This document shows positions 16,601 through 25,109 of a stretch of 64,000 nucleotides of DNA, in pieces. How positions within the stretch are numbered: position 1 is the first letter of the stretch; every line of letters begins with the position of its first letter. The notes below the pieces were generated by a model, which saw nothing but the letters and a program-made list of their open reading frames with translations, was not told where the DNA came from and did not search any database. The position numbers were made by a program, and so were the translations under genes. The stretch is taken from positions 1,240,001 through 1,304,000 of the forward strand of contig NZ_JAHWXM010000001.1 in NCBI RefSeq assembly GCF_023091225.1, given 5' to 3'. The stretch comes from Microbacterium galbinum. Its GTDB lineage: Bacteria > Actinomycetota > Actinomycetes > Actinomycetales > Microbacteriaceae.

Positions 16601-17407
16601 ATGGAAACATCCGCACCGGCACATCGTCGTCGCCTCCCCGCGGGCAGGAAGGCCGATCTCGCCAGCTACGTCGAGCAGACGGGGCAGGTCACGGTCGGCG
16701 ATCTCGCCGAGCATTTCGGCGTCTCGATCGACACGATCCGCCGCGATCTCGATCAACTCGACCGCGAAGGCGTGCTCGTGCGCACCCACGGCGGTGCCGT
16801 GAGTTCCGCGACCGGGCCGCTCAAGGACCGCGCCCTCGACGTGCGCATGCGCGTACAGACCGAGGAGAAGGAGCGCATCGCTCGCCTCGCCGCCGGTCTG
16901 ATCGAGGACGGCTCGGTGGTGATGCTGAACGCCGGAACGACGACGTTGGCGGTCGCTCGCGCGCTTCGCAATCATCAGGATCTGACGATCGCGACGAACA
17001 ACCTGCGGATTCCCGCCGAGCTCGCCCCCACCGCGTTCCGCGACCTGTACGTGTTCGGCGGTGCGGTGCGCTCGATCACCCAGGCGACGACCGGACCCGT
17101 GACGTTCACGATGACGCCCGGCGGCCCGGAGGTCGACATCCGCTGCGACCTCGCGCTGATCGGCGTCGGGGCCGTCGACGAGGGCGGGTATTCGGCCTCG
17201 AACCTCGGCGACGCCGCGATGATGTCCGAGATGATGCAGCGCGCCGAGCGCACCGCGATCCTGGCGGACTCCTCGAAGATCGGGCGCCGGTTCTTCGCGC
17301 AGATCGCGCAGCTCGACCGGGCCGACTACCTGATCACGGATGCCCCGCCGCCCCCGCACATCGCCGCAGCCCTCGCGCAGGCCGACGTGCAGGTTCTCGT
17401 CCCCTGA
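16601..17407 (+). CDS. DeoR/GlpR family transcriptional regulator
   Basis: 268-residue repressor-type regulator. The N-terminal winged helix-turn-helix (about 10-65) reads VTVGDLAEHFGVSIDTIRRDLDQL, the DeoR signature, followed by VLVRTHGGAV. The C-terminal DeoRC sugar-phosphate sensor (about 85-240) has MLNAGTTTLAVARAL and ADSSKIGRRFFAQI. It is divergent from the sugar operon and very likely controls it, sensing a phosphorylated intermediate. The intergenic region holds two similar ATGC(G/C)GTTTT elements (16419 and 16542) that could be half-sites. Confidence 0.92.
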   Translation: METSAPAHRRRLPAGRKADLASYVEQTGQVTVGDLAEHFGVSIDTIRRDLDQLDREGVLVRTHGGAVSSATGPLKDRALDVRMRVQTEEKERIARLAAGLIEDGSVVMLNAGTTTLAVARALRNHQDLTIATNNLRIPAELAPTAFRDLYVFGGAVRSITQATTGPVTFTMTPGGPEVDIRCDLALIGVGAVDEGGYSASNLGDAAMMSEMMQRAERTAILADSSKIGRRFFAQIAQLDRADYLITDAPPPPHIAAALAQADVQVLVP

Positions 17408-17434
17408 CGACCTGACAGCGACCTGAACGACGAC

Positions 17435-17466
17435 GGAGGCCGCCGGGATCGCTCCCGGCGGCCTCC
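17435..17466. terminator. Strong bidirectional hairpin terminator
   Basis: A perfect 14-bp stem (17435-17448 with 17453-17466) with a TCGC loop sits between the convergent regulator and nuclease genes. Confidence 0.8.
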
Positions 17467-17487
17467 GCTTCGATCAGCGGGGTGGGG

Positions 17488-20400
17488 TCACCACCATCCG
17501 CCGATCAGATCGAGGATCCAATCGATGATGCCGCCGATGATCCCGCCGATCGTGCTCGCCTTCTTGACGGTGACGGATGCCGTGGCCTCGTCTCCGTCCG
17601 ACTGCGACACCGCGACGGTGTAATCGCCGGCCTTGGTGTTCTTCGGAACCGTCACCGAGCCGTCGAACGAGCCGTCGCCGGCGACCTGGATCGTGCCGAC
17701 CTCGATTGGCGCGCCCTTCTTCGGTCGCAGCTGCACAGTCACCGTCTCGCCCGGCGCGTAACCCTCACCGGTGATCTGCAGCTTCTTGCCTGCCGTCACC
17801 TTCGAGGAGCCCAGGTCGATCGTGCCGGCGAACTCCGCCTCACCCGTGATCGTGAACGGCACCTGCACCGTCGTGCCCGTCGCCGGGACCGACACCGTGA
17901 GCGCCTGCTCACCCGTCGCTCCCGCGGGGACGGTGAAGGTGAGCGTCGCACGTCCGGCCTCGTCGGTCGTGTCGACGATCGCCGGGTCGATCGCACCCGC
18001 GGCGAGCTGGGTGTCGCCCAGCGAGAGCGTCACCTCGCCCGGTGCCGGCTCTCCCGCGCTGAACGCGAGCGACGACAGCGCGACGGTCACCTGATCGCCC
18101 GCGCTGTACCCGTCGGCATCCGCCGGGCTGACCGTGACGCCGACGGCCCGCTGCGCCTGATCGGGCGTCGCGGTGCCGTTCGCGTCGAACCAGTCGACCA
18201 TCGACTGCAGATCGATCTTGCCGGTGTCGCGCTTGCCGGTGCCCTCTCGGAAGGTGACGAAGTTGTCGCCGCCCGCCGCGAGGAACGAGTTCGCCGCGAC
18301 GGTGTACTCGGCCGCCGGGTCGATCGGGGTTCCGTCGAGCGTGATCGAGGTGATCCGCGCTCCCTGCGCCGCCGTGGGGTCGTACGTGTAGACGAGCCCC
18401 TCCGAGACGCCGAGCTTCAGGAACGGACGCGCCGCCCCCGCAGGCTGCCACTGCTCTTCGAGCACGCCCTTGAGCTGCTCCCCCGTCAGGGTGAGCGTCA
18501 CGAGCGTGTTGGCGAACGGTTGCACGTTCGCCGCCTCTCGATAGGTGACGTTGCCGTCGGCATCGGATGCCCCGCTCGACGCGTACGCGAGGTTCGCGCG
18601 CAGACCGCCGGGGTTCATCAGGGCGATGTCGGCATCCGTCGACCACTTCTGCACATCGGCGACGAAGTTGCCGATCGTCGACTCGCCACCGCGGTTCTCC
18701 GAACCGTTCGCCTGACGCGCCCGGTTGAAGTCCGCCGTGATCTGCCCGACCTCGACCGCACCGAGCACGTCGGCCTCGGCCTTCGCCTTCGCGACGATCT
18801 CGGCGACCTCGGGCACTGCCGGGTAGAGCGGCTGTCCGTTGGCGGTGAGGGGCTTGATCTCGTTGGTGATCGAGATCAGGTCCTTCGTGGTCGGGTCGAC
18901 CTGGATGTTCATCAGACCCAGGTTCTCGCCGTACTGCCCTGCCGAGACGACCGGGCGGCCGTCGATGACGTGGTTGTAGGCGAGGTGGGTGTGAGCCGAG
19001 ACGATCGCATCGACATCGGCGTCCACGCCGTAGACGATCTCACCGAGCGGCGAGTCGGGCGTGACCGCCGCGACATCGGTGCTCTCGGCGCCCTCGTGCA
19101 CGAGCAGGATGATGACGTCGGCCTCGCCGTTGGATTCGTCGCCGTCGCGCAGATCGTCGGCCACCGCGTTCACGGAGTCGGCGATGCTGCGCACCTCGAG
19201 GTCGGCGATCCCCTCCGGGGAGACCAGCGAGTCGAGATCCTCGGTGACGGCTCCGATGAAGCCGACCTTGACGCCGTCGAGCTCCTTGACCCAGGCGGGG
19301 GCCAGAGCGGGCTCGCCGGTCTCGGTCACGAACACGTTCGACGCGATGTACTCCCAGTCCGCGCGGTCCTGCACGCGATCGCGCAGGTCCTCCCAGCCCT
19401 GGTCGAACTCGTGGTTGCCCGCCGAGCTCACATCCAGACCGGCCGCGTTGAGCGCGTCGATGGTGGGGTTGTCGTCGTTGATGAACGAGGTGAACGTCGA
19501 TGCACCGATCAGGTCTCCCGCTCCCGCGAAGATCGTGTTCGGGTTCTCGGAACGGAACTGCTGCACGGCTCCTGCGAGCACAGCGGCACCGGCGGCGGCG
19601 CCGTCGGCCTCGATGCGTCCGTGGAAGTCGTTCACCGTGACGACGTCGATGCTCACCGGCGGGATCTCCGAGGAAACACCGACGATGATCGGGTCGTGGT
19701 CGCTCGACCGATAGGGCGTACCCGCCTCGGTGGCTCCGAACGCGTAGCCGCGGTCGCTCCACTCGGGCGAGTTGATGCCCCACACGCCGGCTCCGGTGAT
19801 CGAGGAGGCGAGCGACGGCGACGCGATCACGTGGTCGAGCGAACCCAGCTCGCCGTCGAACGAGTACGTGTACTGTCCGTCGGTCTTGTCGGCGACGAGA
19901 TCGCTCCAGCCCGCCGACGTGAACACGTCGATCGGGTCTTCCTTGCCGTAGGCGTTGAAGTCGCCGATCAGCAGCAGGTCGCTGCTCCCGGTCGACTGCT
20001 CGAGGTCGCCGGCGAAGTCGAGGATCGCCTCGGCCTGCGCCACGCGGTCGGCGTTGAAGAAACCCTGACCGTCGGCCGGCTCGGCACCCGCGCCGGTGGG
20101 CGGGGACTTCGACTTGAGGTGGTTCGCAACGACCGTCACGACCCGTCCGTCGATGTCGAACGCCTGCGCGATCGGCTCACGGGCATTGCCCCCCACCGAC
20201 TCGTCGGTCACGGTCGCACTGTCGCCGACCGGTGAGACGGCATCCTTCTTGTAGATGATCGCGTTGGTGATGTAGTCGGTCGTCGCCGCGTCGTTCAGGG
20301 CGTCGGGCGTCGGCACGAACGCCCACACCTCGCCGCCCGCCGCGTCGTTGAGCCCGTCGACGAGGTCGGCGAGCGCCGTGTCGATCGGCTTGCCGAGCTT

Positions 20401-21750
20401 GACCGAGTTCTCGATCTCCATGAGCGAGACGATGTCGGCGTCGAGTCCGTTGATCGCCGCGACGATCTTGGACTTCTGGATCGCGAACTGCTCCGCATTC
20501 GCCGCGCCGCGGGCGTCGGGGTTCTCGCTCTTCAATGTCGTGAAGTAGTTGAAGACGTTGAACGACCCGACCTGCACGTCGCCGCCCACGTCCGGAGCGG
20601 TCTCGGGGCGCGGGTTGGTCTGCTCGAAGCCGACCTTGAGCTCGGCGGGCGAGGAGTCGTCGATCGGCACGGTCGGCTGCAGCCGCCAGTCGTCGAAGCC
20701 CCACTGCAGGATGTAGCCGGCGTCGCTGAAGTCGACGACGTCACCCGTGCGCACGACCTGGTCGGTCGTGAAGTACGGCTGCTGACCCGGGTGGTTGTTG
20801 TTGTTGACCTGCAGAGACCACGCGTCGTCGAGCAGGATGCGGTTCGCCCGGTTGGCGGCCGCGATCGCGGCTGCATCATCACCCGGACGCGTCGTCTCGG
20901 TGCTCTTGACGTTGAGGTCTTCCCCGGCGTTCAGCCACAGCGTGCCGAAGTTGTAGAGCTGGTGGCTCGACGCGAGACGATAGGTACCGGCCGGGGCGAC
21001 GAGCATGTTCTCGTACTGCTCGCGGTCGGCGCCCACGACGGTGTCGGGGAGAGGGGTGACCTCGGGCAGACCGGCATCGGCCGTGACGACCTCGACACCC
21101 GCGAGAGCCGTGGGCGAGATCTGGGTCTGGCCGAAGTACTCGCTCACCCGCCCGGTGACCGAGACGAGGTCGCCGATCTCGAGAGTCGGAGCGAGGGCGT
21201 TCAAGAAGACGAACACGCCGTCGGAGGCGCCGGGCGTCGCGTCCTCGGCGCCGCCGGAGCCCTGCGTCTGGATCACGATGCCCTTGTAGCCGCCGGTCCG
21301 ATAATCGGCGGTGACGATGCCCTCGACGGTGACGGTCTGACCGTTCACGGGAGAGACGTCGCCGGTGCCCTGCACCTCGGCGATCGTGTGGGTGGCCGGC
21401 GTGCTCGCGACCGCGGCATCCTCCGCGGGGGCCGCCGGTGCTTCTTCGGGCGCGGGCGCGGGCGCCGCTGCCGCGTCGTCCGCCTCGTCCTCGGCGTCCG
21501 GCTGCGTCGACGGGGCCTCCTCCGGTGCGGGGGATGCGGTGTCGTCCGGCGCGGGGGTCGCCGGAGCCTCGGTCTCGGTGCTCGACGATGCGGGGGCATC
21601 GACGGGCTCCTCGGCGAAAGCGGGGGCCGCGGCGAGCGACCCGAAGGTCAGCGCGACGGCGGTGGTCAGAGCGAGAGCGCCGGTGCGCCCCCGCTTCCGG
21701 AATTCTGACGAATCGACTCCCGTGCGGGCGTCGTCGTGGGGGGCTGACAT
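17488..21750 (-). CDS. Secreted ExeM/NucH-type endonuclease fused to a 5'-nucleotidase
   Basis: 1420-residue exported enzyme with two hydrolase modules. Order: signal peptide (about 1-46, cleavage after APAFA), Pro/Ala/Glu-rich linker (to about 115), OB-fold domain (about 120-250), endonuclease/exonuclease/phosphatase domain (about 410-690; SLMEIENSV, VVANHLKSKS, LLIGDFNAYG, SSDHDPI), calcineurin-like phosphatase of 5'-nucleotidase type (about 700-960; TVNDFHGRIE, SAGNHEFDQG, VSAHTHLAYN), 5'-nucleotidase C domain (about 1000-1190), then Ig-like repeats and a hydrophobic Trp-ending tail. It probably scavenges phosphate and nucleosides from external DNA. There is no LPXTG. The ATG at 21750 has a GAGGAG site; a second in-frame ATG at 21846 is possible (see findings). 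Confidence 0.92.
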   Translation of the reverse strand: MSAPHDDARTGVDSSEFRKRGRTGALALTTAVALTFGSLAAAPAFAEEPVDAPASSSTETEAPATPAPDDTASPAPEEAPSTQPDAEDEADDAAAAPAPAPEEAPAAPAEDAAVASTPATHTIAEVQGTGDVSPVNGQTVTVEGIVTADYRTGGYKGIVIQTQGSGGAEDATPGASDGVFVFLNALAPTLEIGDLVSVTGRVSEYFGQTQISPTALAGVEVVTADAGLPEVTPLPDTVVGADREQYENMLVAPAGTYRLASSHQLYNFGTLWLNAGEDLNVKSTETTRPGDDAAAIAAANRANRILLDDAWSLQVNNNNHPGQQPYFTTDQVVRTGDVVDFSDAGYILQWGFDDWRLQPTVPIDDSSPAELKVGFEQTNPRPETAPDVGGDVQVGSFNVFNYFTTLKSENPDARGAANAEQFAIQKSKIVAAINGLDADIVSLMEIENSVKLGKPIDTALADLVDGLNDAAGGEVWAFVPTPDALNDAATTDYITNAIIYKKDAVSPVGDSATVTDESVGGNAREPIAQAFDIDGRVVTVVANHLKSKSPPTGAGAEPADGQGFFNADRVAQAEAILDFAGDLEQSTGSSDLLLIGDFNAYGKEDPIDVFTSAGWSDLVADKTDGQYTYSFDGELGSLDHVIASPSLASSITGAGVWGINSPEWSDRGYAFGATEAGTPYRSSDHDPIIVGVSSEIPPVSIDVVTVNDFHGRIEADGAAAGAAVLAGAVQQFRSENPNTIFAGAGDLIGASTFTSFINDDNPTIDALNAAGLDVSSAGNHEFDQGWEDLRDRVQDRADWEYIASNVFVTETGEPALAPAWVKELDGVKVGFIGAVTEDLDSLVSPEGIADLEVRSIADSVNAVADDLRDGDESNGEADVIILLVHEGAESTDVAAVTPDSPLGEIVYGVDADVDAIVSAHTHLAYNHVIDGRPVVSAGQYGENLGLMNIQVDPTTKDLISITNEIKPLTANGQPLYPAVPEVAEIVAKAKAEADVLGAVEVGQITADFNRARQANGSENRGGESTIGNFVADVQKWSTDADIALMNPGGLRANLAYASSGASDADGNVTYREAANVQPFANTLVTLTLTGEQLKGVLEEQWQPAGAARPFLKLGVSEGLVYTYDPTAAQGARITSITLDGTPIDPAAEYTVAANSFLAAGGDNFVTFREGTGKRDTGKIDLQSMVDWFDANGTATPDQAQRAVGVTVSPADADGYSAGDQVTVALSSLAFSAGEPAPGEVTLSLGDTQLAAGAIDPAIVDTTDEAGRATLTFTVPAGATGEQALTVSVPATGTTVQVPFTITGEAEFAGTIDLGSSKVTAGKKLQITGEGYAPGETVTVQLRPKKGAPIEVGTIQVAGDGSFDGSVTVPKNTKAGDYTVAVSQSDGDEATASVTVKKASTIGGIIGGIIDWILDLIGGWW

Positions 21751-21853
21751 GCGAACGGTCTCCTCGACATTGTGGATTTCGGTGACGTCGGGCCCTTGTG
21801 GGGCCTGTCGTGCGAGCGCCCGGAGCGTGTGTCCGGACGCGCGCATGTCTTCG

Positions 21854-21882
21854 ACCCTACGGAGAGGGTCCGACATCCTCAA
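21854..21882 (-). promoter_or_regulatory. Promoter of the secreted nuclease gene
   Basis: On the minus strand TTGAGG (21882-21877), a 17-nt spacer and TAGGGT (21859-21854) make a good sigma-70-type promoter. Transcription would start about 100 nt before the preferred start codon. Confidence 0.6.
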
Positions 21883-21949
21883 TGGTGTTCGCCGTTTGGT
21901 CACCGACTGCTCACCGGCCGCGCACGGCCGCATTCCCGGGGTGCGCGTG

Positions 21950-22744
21950 TCAGGCGGACGCCGCGGCGGCGTCCTCGAATTCCTCGACCTCGCGCTCCCA
22001 CGCGTCCTTCGCCAGGCGGTACCAGAGGTAGAAGGCGAAGCCCGCGAAGATCGCCCACTCGACGGCGTAGAACACGTTGAGCCAGTTGACCGGCGACATC
22101 TCGTTCGGCGCCGGCGAATCGATGTCGACGAGCCCGGCGGATGCCTCGATCGCGGCGAGATACGGCCGATACACGTCGAGCTGGTCGGTGTCGTGCCAGA
22201 AGCTGAGCAGTGCGGCCGTCGACATCCGGTTCATCCGGTCGGGTTCGTCGTGCGGCGGCGGGACCGGTCCCTCGTCGGAGATGATGCGGCCGGCGATCTC
22301 GACGGTGCCGCCGTCATCGGCGTTCAGTTCGTCGATCGCCGCGTCCGCGCTCTCGCGGTCGGGTGCCCATCCGATCGCGACGGCGATCGAGGTGCGCTCG
22401 GCGACGCGCAGCTGACCGGTCACCCAGTAGCCCTCGACGCCGTCGTTGTAGCGCTGCGAGACGACGAGGAAGTCGCCGGGCACCCAGGTGCCCGAGGTCT
22501 CGACCCGCTGACCGACGAGCGGCTCGGGAAGGTACTGCCCCGGTTCCACGACCTCATCGAGCTGTTGCACCTGCTCCGTCGCGCCCGGCTCGGGCGGGTC
22601 GGTCTCGATCGCACGTTCGAGCTGCCACTGGCCGAGCCAGGCGAACACGCCGGCCACCAGCAGGCAGAACAGCAGCATGCCGATCCATCGCCCGCGCAGC
22701 ATCACCTCACGGAGGGTCGGCGGGAACAGCGGGGCGGACGACAC
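21950..22744 (-). CDS. SURF1 family cytochrome oxidase assembly protein
   Basis: 264-residue membrane protein predicted to help assemble aa3-type cytochrome c oxidase, probably haem a insertion. The SURF1 layout is present: an N-terminal helix (about 20-38) followed by GQWQLERA, a large outside domain with VGQRVETSGTWVPGDFLVVSQ, a WAPDRESADA stretch, and a C-terminal helix after NWLNVFYAVEW. The GTG start lies 17 nt after the guaB3 stop on the same strand, so the two genes are probably co-transcribed, though their functions are unrelated. Confidence 0.9.
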   Translation of the reverse strand: MSSAPLFPPTLREVMLRGRWIGMLLFCLLVAGVFAWLGQWQLERAIETDPPEPGATEQVQQLDEVVEPGQYLPEPLVGQRVETSGTWVPGDFLVVSQRYNDGVEGYWVTGQLRVAERTSIAVAIGWAPDRESADAAIDELNADDGGTVEIAGRIISDEGPVPPPHDEPDRMNRMSTAALLSFWHDTDQLDVYRPYLAAIEASAGLVDIDSPAPNEMSPVNWLNVFYAVEWAIFAGFAFYLWYRLAKDAWEREVEEFEDAAAASA

Positions 22745-22761
22745 GGCGGCGATACGGAGGA

Positions 22762-23883
22762 TCAGGCTTCGTACGGGGCGAGGACGACCTCGACCCGCTG
22801 GAACTCCTTGAGGTCGGAGTATCCGGTGGTCGCCATGGACTTGCGCAGCGCGCCGATGAGGTTCGCGGTGCCGTCGGCCACGGGAGCGGGGCCGTACAGG
22901 ATCTCCTCGAGCGTGCCGATCCCTCCGACCTGCACGCGACGACCGCGCGGCAGCTTCGGGTGGTGGGCCTCGGGGCCCCAGTGGTAGCCGTGACCGGGCG
23001 CATCGGTGGCGCGGGCCAGCGCGACGCCGAGCATGACGGCATCCGCCCCCATCGCCAGCGCCTTCACGATGTCGCCGGAGGTGCCCACGCCGCCGTCGGC
23101 GATGACGTGCACGTAGCGTCCGCCCGACTCGTCGAGGTAGTCGCGACGCGCCGCCGCGACGTCGGAGACGGCGGTCGCCATCGGCGCGTGGATGCCGAGG
23201 GTCGCGCGCGTGGTCGACGCCGCTCCCCCGCCGAAGCCGACCAGCACACCGGCCGCGCCCGTGCGCATGAGGTGCAGCGCGGCCGTGTAGGTGGCTGCGC
23301 CGCCGACGATCACGGGCACGTCGAGGTCGTAGATGAACTTCTTGAGGTTGAGGGGCTCGATGTCGCTCGAGACGTGCTCCGCCGACACCGTGGTGCCACG
23401 GATCACGAACAGGTCGACCCCGGCCGCGGCGACCGTGTCGTAGAACTCCTGGGTGCGCTGCGGCGTGAGCGAGCCGGCGACGGTGACGCCCGCCTCGCGG
23501 ATCTCGGCGAGACGCTGCGTGATGAGCGCGGGCTTGATCGGCTCCGAGTACAGCTGCTGCATGCGCACGGTCGCCTGGGAGTCGCTGAGGCCGGCGATCT
23601 CGGCGAGCAGCGGCTCGGGGTTCTCGTACCGGGTCCAGAGGCCCTCGAGGTCGAGCACGCCGAGGCCGCCGAGCTGCCCGAGCATGATCGCCGTCTGCGG
23701 GCTCACGACGGAATCCATCGGCGCCCCCAGCACGGGGATCCCGAAGCCGAAGGCGTCGATCGTCCAGGCGGTCGACACGTCCTCCGGGTTGCGCGTGCGC
23801 CGCGAGGGCACCACCGCGATGTCATCGAACGTGTACGCGCGACGCGCGCGCTTTCCTCGGCCGAGCTCGATCTCCATGGTCAC
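22762..23883 (-). CDS. guaB3: GuaB3 family IMP dehydrogenase-related protein (cysteine-free)
   Basis: 373-residue (beta/alpha)8 protein of the GuaB3 family, without the CBS pair of true IMP dehydrogenase. Retained motifs are YTFDDIAVVPSRRTR, GIPVLGAPMDSVV, ADGGVGTSGDIVKA and [12 protein letters not shown]. In the place of the catalytic loop GxxCTTR it reads GGGAASTTR, and I find no Cys anywhere in the protein, so classical thioimidate chemistry is not possible. Its role is therefore uncertain. A true guaB lies at 31819-33321. I chose GTG at 23883 because a TAGTCT box ends six nt before it; the ATG two codons downstream is an alternative. Confidence 0.9.
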   Translation of the reverse strand: MTMEIELGRGKRARRAYTFDDIAVVPSRRTRNPEDVSTAWTIDAFGFGIPVLGAPMDSVVSPQTAIMLGQLGGLGVLDLEGLWTRYENPEPLLAEIAGLSDSQATVRMQQLYSEPIKPALITQRLAEIREAGVTVAGSLTPQRTQEFYDTVAAAGVDLFVIRGTTVSAEHVSSDIEPLNLKKFIYDLDVPVIVGGAATYTAALHLMRTGAAGVLVGFGGGAASTTRATLGIHAPMATAVSDVAAARRDYLDESGGRYVHVIADGGVGTSGDIVKALAMGADAVMLGVALARATDAPGHGYHWGPEAHHPKLPRGRRVQVGGIGTLEEILYGPAPVADGTANLIGALRKSMATTGYSDLKEFQRVEVVLAPYEA

Positions 23884-23889
23884 CACTCC

Positions 23890-23895
23890 AGACTA
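23890..23895 (-). promoter_or_regulatory. Leaderless -10 box of guaB3
   Basis: TAGTCT on the minus strand ends six nt before the GTG at 23883, deciding that start over the later ATG. Confidence 0.5.
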
Positions 23896-23951
23896 CCCGG
23901 GCGCGGAGGCGGTCGATGGCTGGGAGACTGGGAGCGACATCGGGAGGATGC

Positions 23952-25046
23952 ATGGGAGCGGATGCCGCAGCGGTCGTCATCGTGGGCGGCGGGGTCATGG
24001 GACTCGCCACCGCCTGGGAACTCGCACGACGCGGGAAGCGTCCCGTCGTGCTGGAGCGGTTCGCCCGCGGCCACCGCGAGGGGGCGTCGCACGGAGCCAC
24101 GCGCAACTTCAACAACGCCTACGACGAGGATCACTACCTCGACCTCCTCGTGCGTGCGCGGGAGGGGTGGGACTCGCTCGGTGACGTCGGCGGGACTCCC
24201 CTGTTACGGCTGCACGGCCTCGTCACGCACGGTGATGTCGACCTGCGGCGGATCCACGAGCGCCTGGCCGCGCGCGGCATCCCGGCCGAGGTGCTCTCCG
24301 CAGGCGAGGCGACCCGCCGCTGGGCCGGCATGCGCTTCGACGACGACGCGCTGTGGTCGCCCGACGCCGGCGTCGTGCGAGCATCCGCTGCCCTGATCGA
24401 GTTCGAGCGCCGGATCCTCGCCGCGGGCGGCGACGTGCGATGGAGCACGCCGGTCGCCGCGATCGACGACCGCGGGGAGGGCATCGACATCGCTCTCGCC
24501 GACGGCTCGCACCTGCGCGCCGAGACCGTGGTGGTCACGGTCGGTGCCTGGAGCCGGAACCTGGTCGGAGAGCTCGGACTCCCCCGCCTCACGGTCACCG
24601 AGGAGACGCCCGCGCACTTCGCGCCGGTCGATGACGCCGGCTGGCCGTCGTTCAACCACTACGTCGATCCGGAGGAGTACCCCGCGACCGTCTACGGCAT
24701 GCCCACTCCCGGGGAGGGCGTGAAGGTCGGCTTCCACCGTGTGGGCGACGAGGTCGACCCCGACGCCCGCCCGCACGTCCCCACGCATCTCGACACTCTC
24801 GCCGGCTACGTGCGCGAGTGGATGCCGGGACTCGACGCGGCGAGCGCGGTGCCGATCAGCTGCACGTACACCTCGACCGACGACGGCGCGTTCGTCCTCG
24901 ACCGACGCGGCCGGATCGTCGTCGGAGCGGGCTTCTCGGGCCACGGGTTCAAGTTCGCGACCGGGATCGGGGCGACGCTCGCGGATCTCGCGCTCGACGA
25001 GTCGGCGCGCGCCGCCGAGCCGTTTCGGCTCCCCCACGTGAGCTGA
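23952..25046 (+). CDS. FAD-dependent oxidoreductase, monomeric sarcosine oxidase-like
   Basis: 364-residue DAO-family flavoenzyme. The N-terminal dinucleotide-binding motif is VVIVGGGVMGLATAWELARRG with a later Glu (VVLERF), followed by SHGATRNFNNAY, which matches the S-x-G-x-S/T-R region of monomeric sarcosine or N-methyltryptophan oxidases. Near the C-terminus ISCTYTSTDDGAFVLD aligns with the segment carrying the covalent-flavin Cys of that family, and GFSGHGFKFA is also typical. It probably oxidises an N-methyl or secondary amino acid, producing hydrogen peroxide; the substrate is unknown. The ATG has a GGGAGG site. It is divergent from guaB3. Confidence 0.85.
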   Translation: MGADAAAVVIVGGGVMGLATAWELARRGKRPVVLERFARGHREGASHGATRNFNNAYDEDHYLDLLVRAREGWDSLGDVGGTPLLRLHGLVTHGDVDLRRIHERLAARGIPAEVLSAGEATRRWAGMRFDDDALWSPDAGVVRASAALIEFERRILAAGGDVRWSTPVAAIDDRGEGIDIALADGSHLRAETVVVTVGAWSRNLVGELGLPRLTVTEETPAHFAPVDDAGWPSFNHYVDPEEYPATVYGMPTPGEGVKVGFHRVGDEVDPDARPHVPTHLDTLAGYVREWMPGLDAASAVPISCTYTSTDDGAFVLDRRGRIVVGAGFSGHGFKFATGIGATLADLALDESARAAEPFRLPHVS

Positions 25047-25109
25047 GAGGTCGGAACACGCCGCAGGACGGCATCCGCACGCGGCGAGTCGTGACCCCTC
25101 ACCGGGATG

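Noticed and set aside
17482..20235. 917-codon plus-strand frame opposite the secreted nuclease gene
   Set aside because: Same artefact: Arg/Asp/Val-rich, no motifs, and the opposite strand encodes an intact two-enzyme protein.
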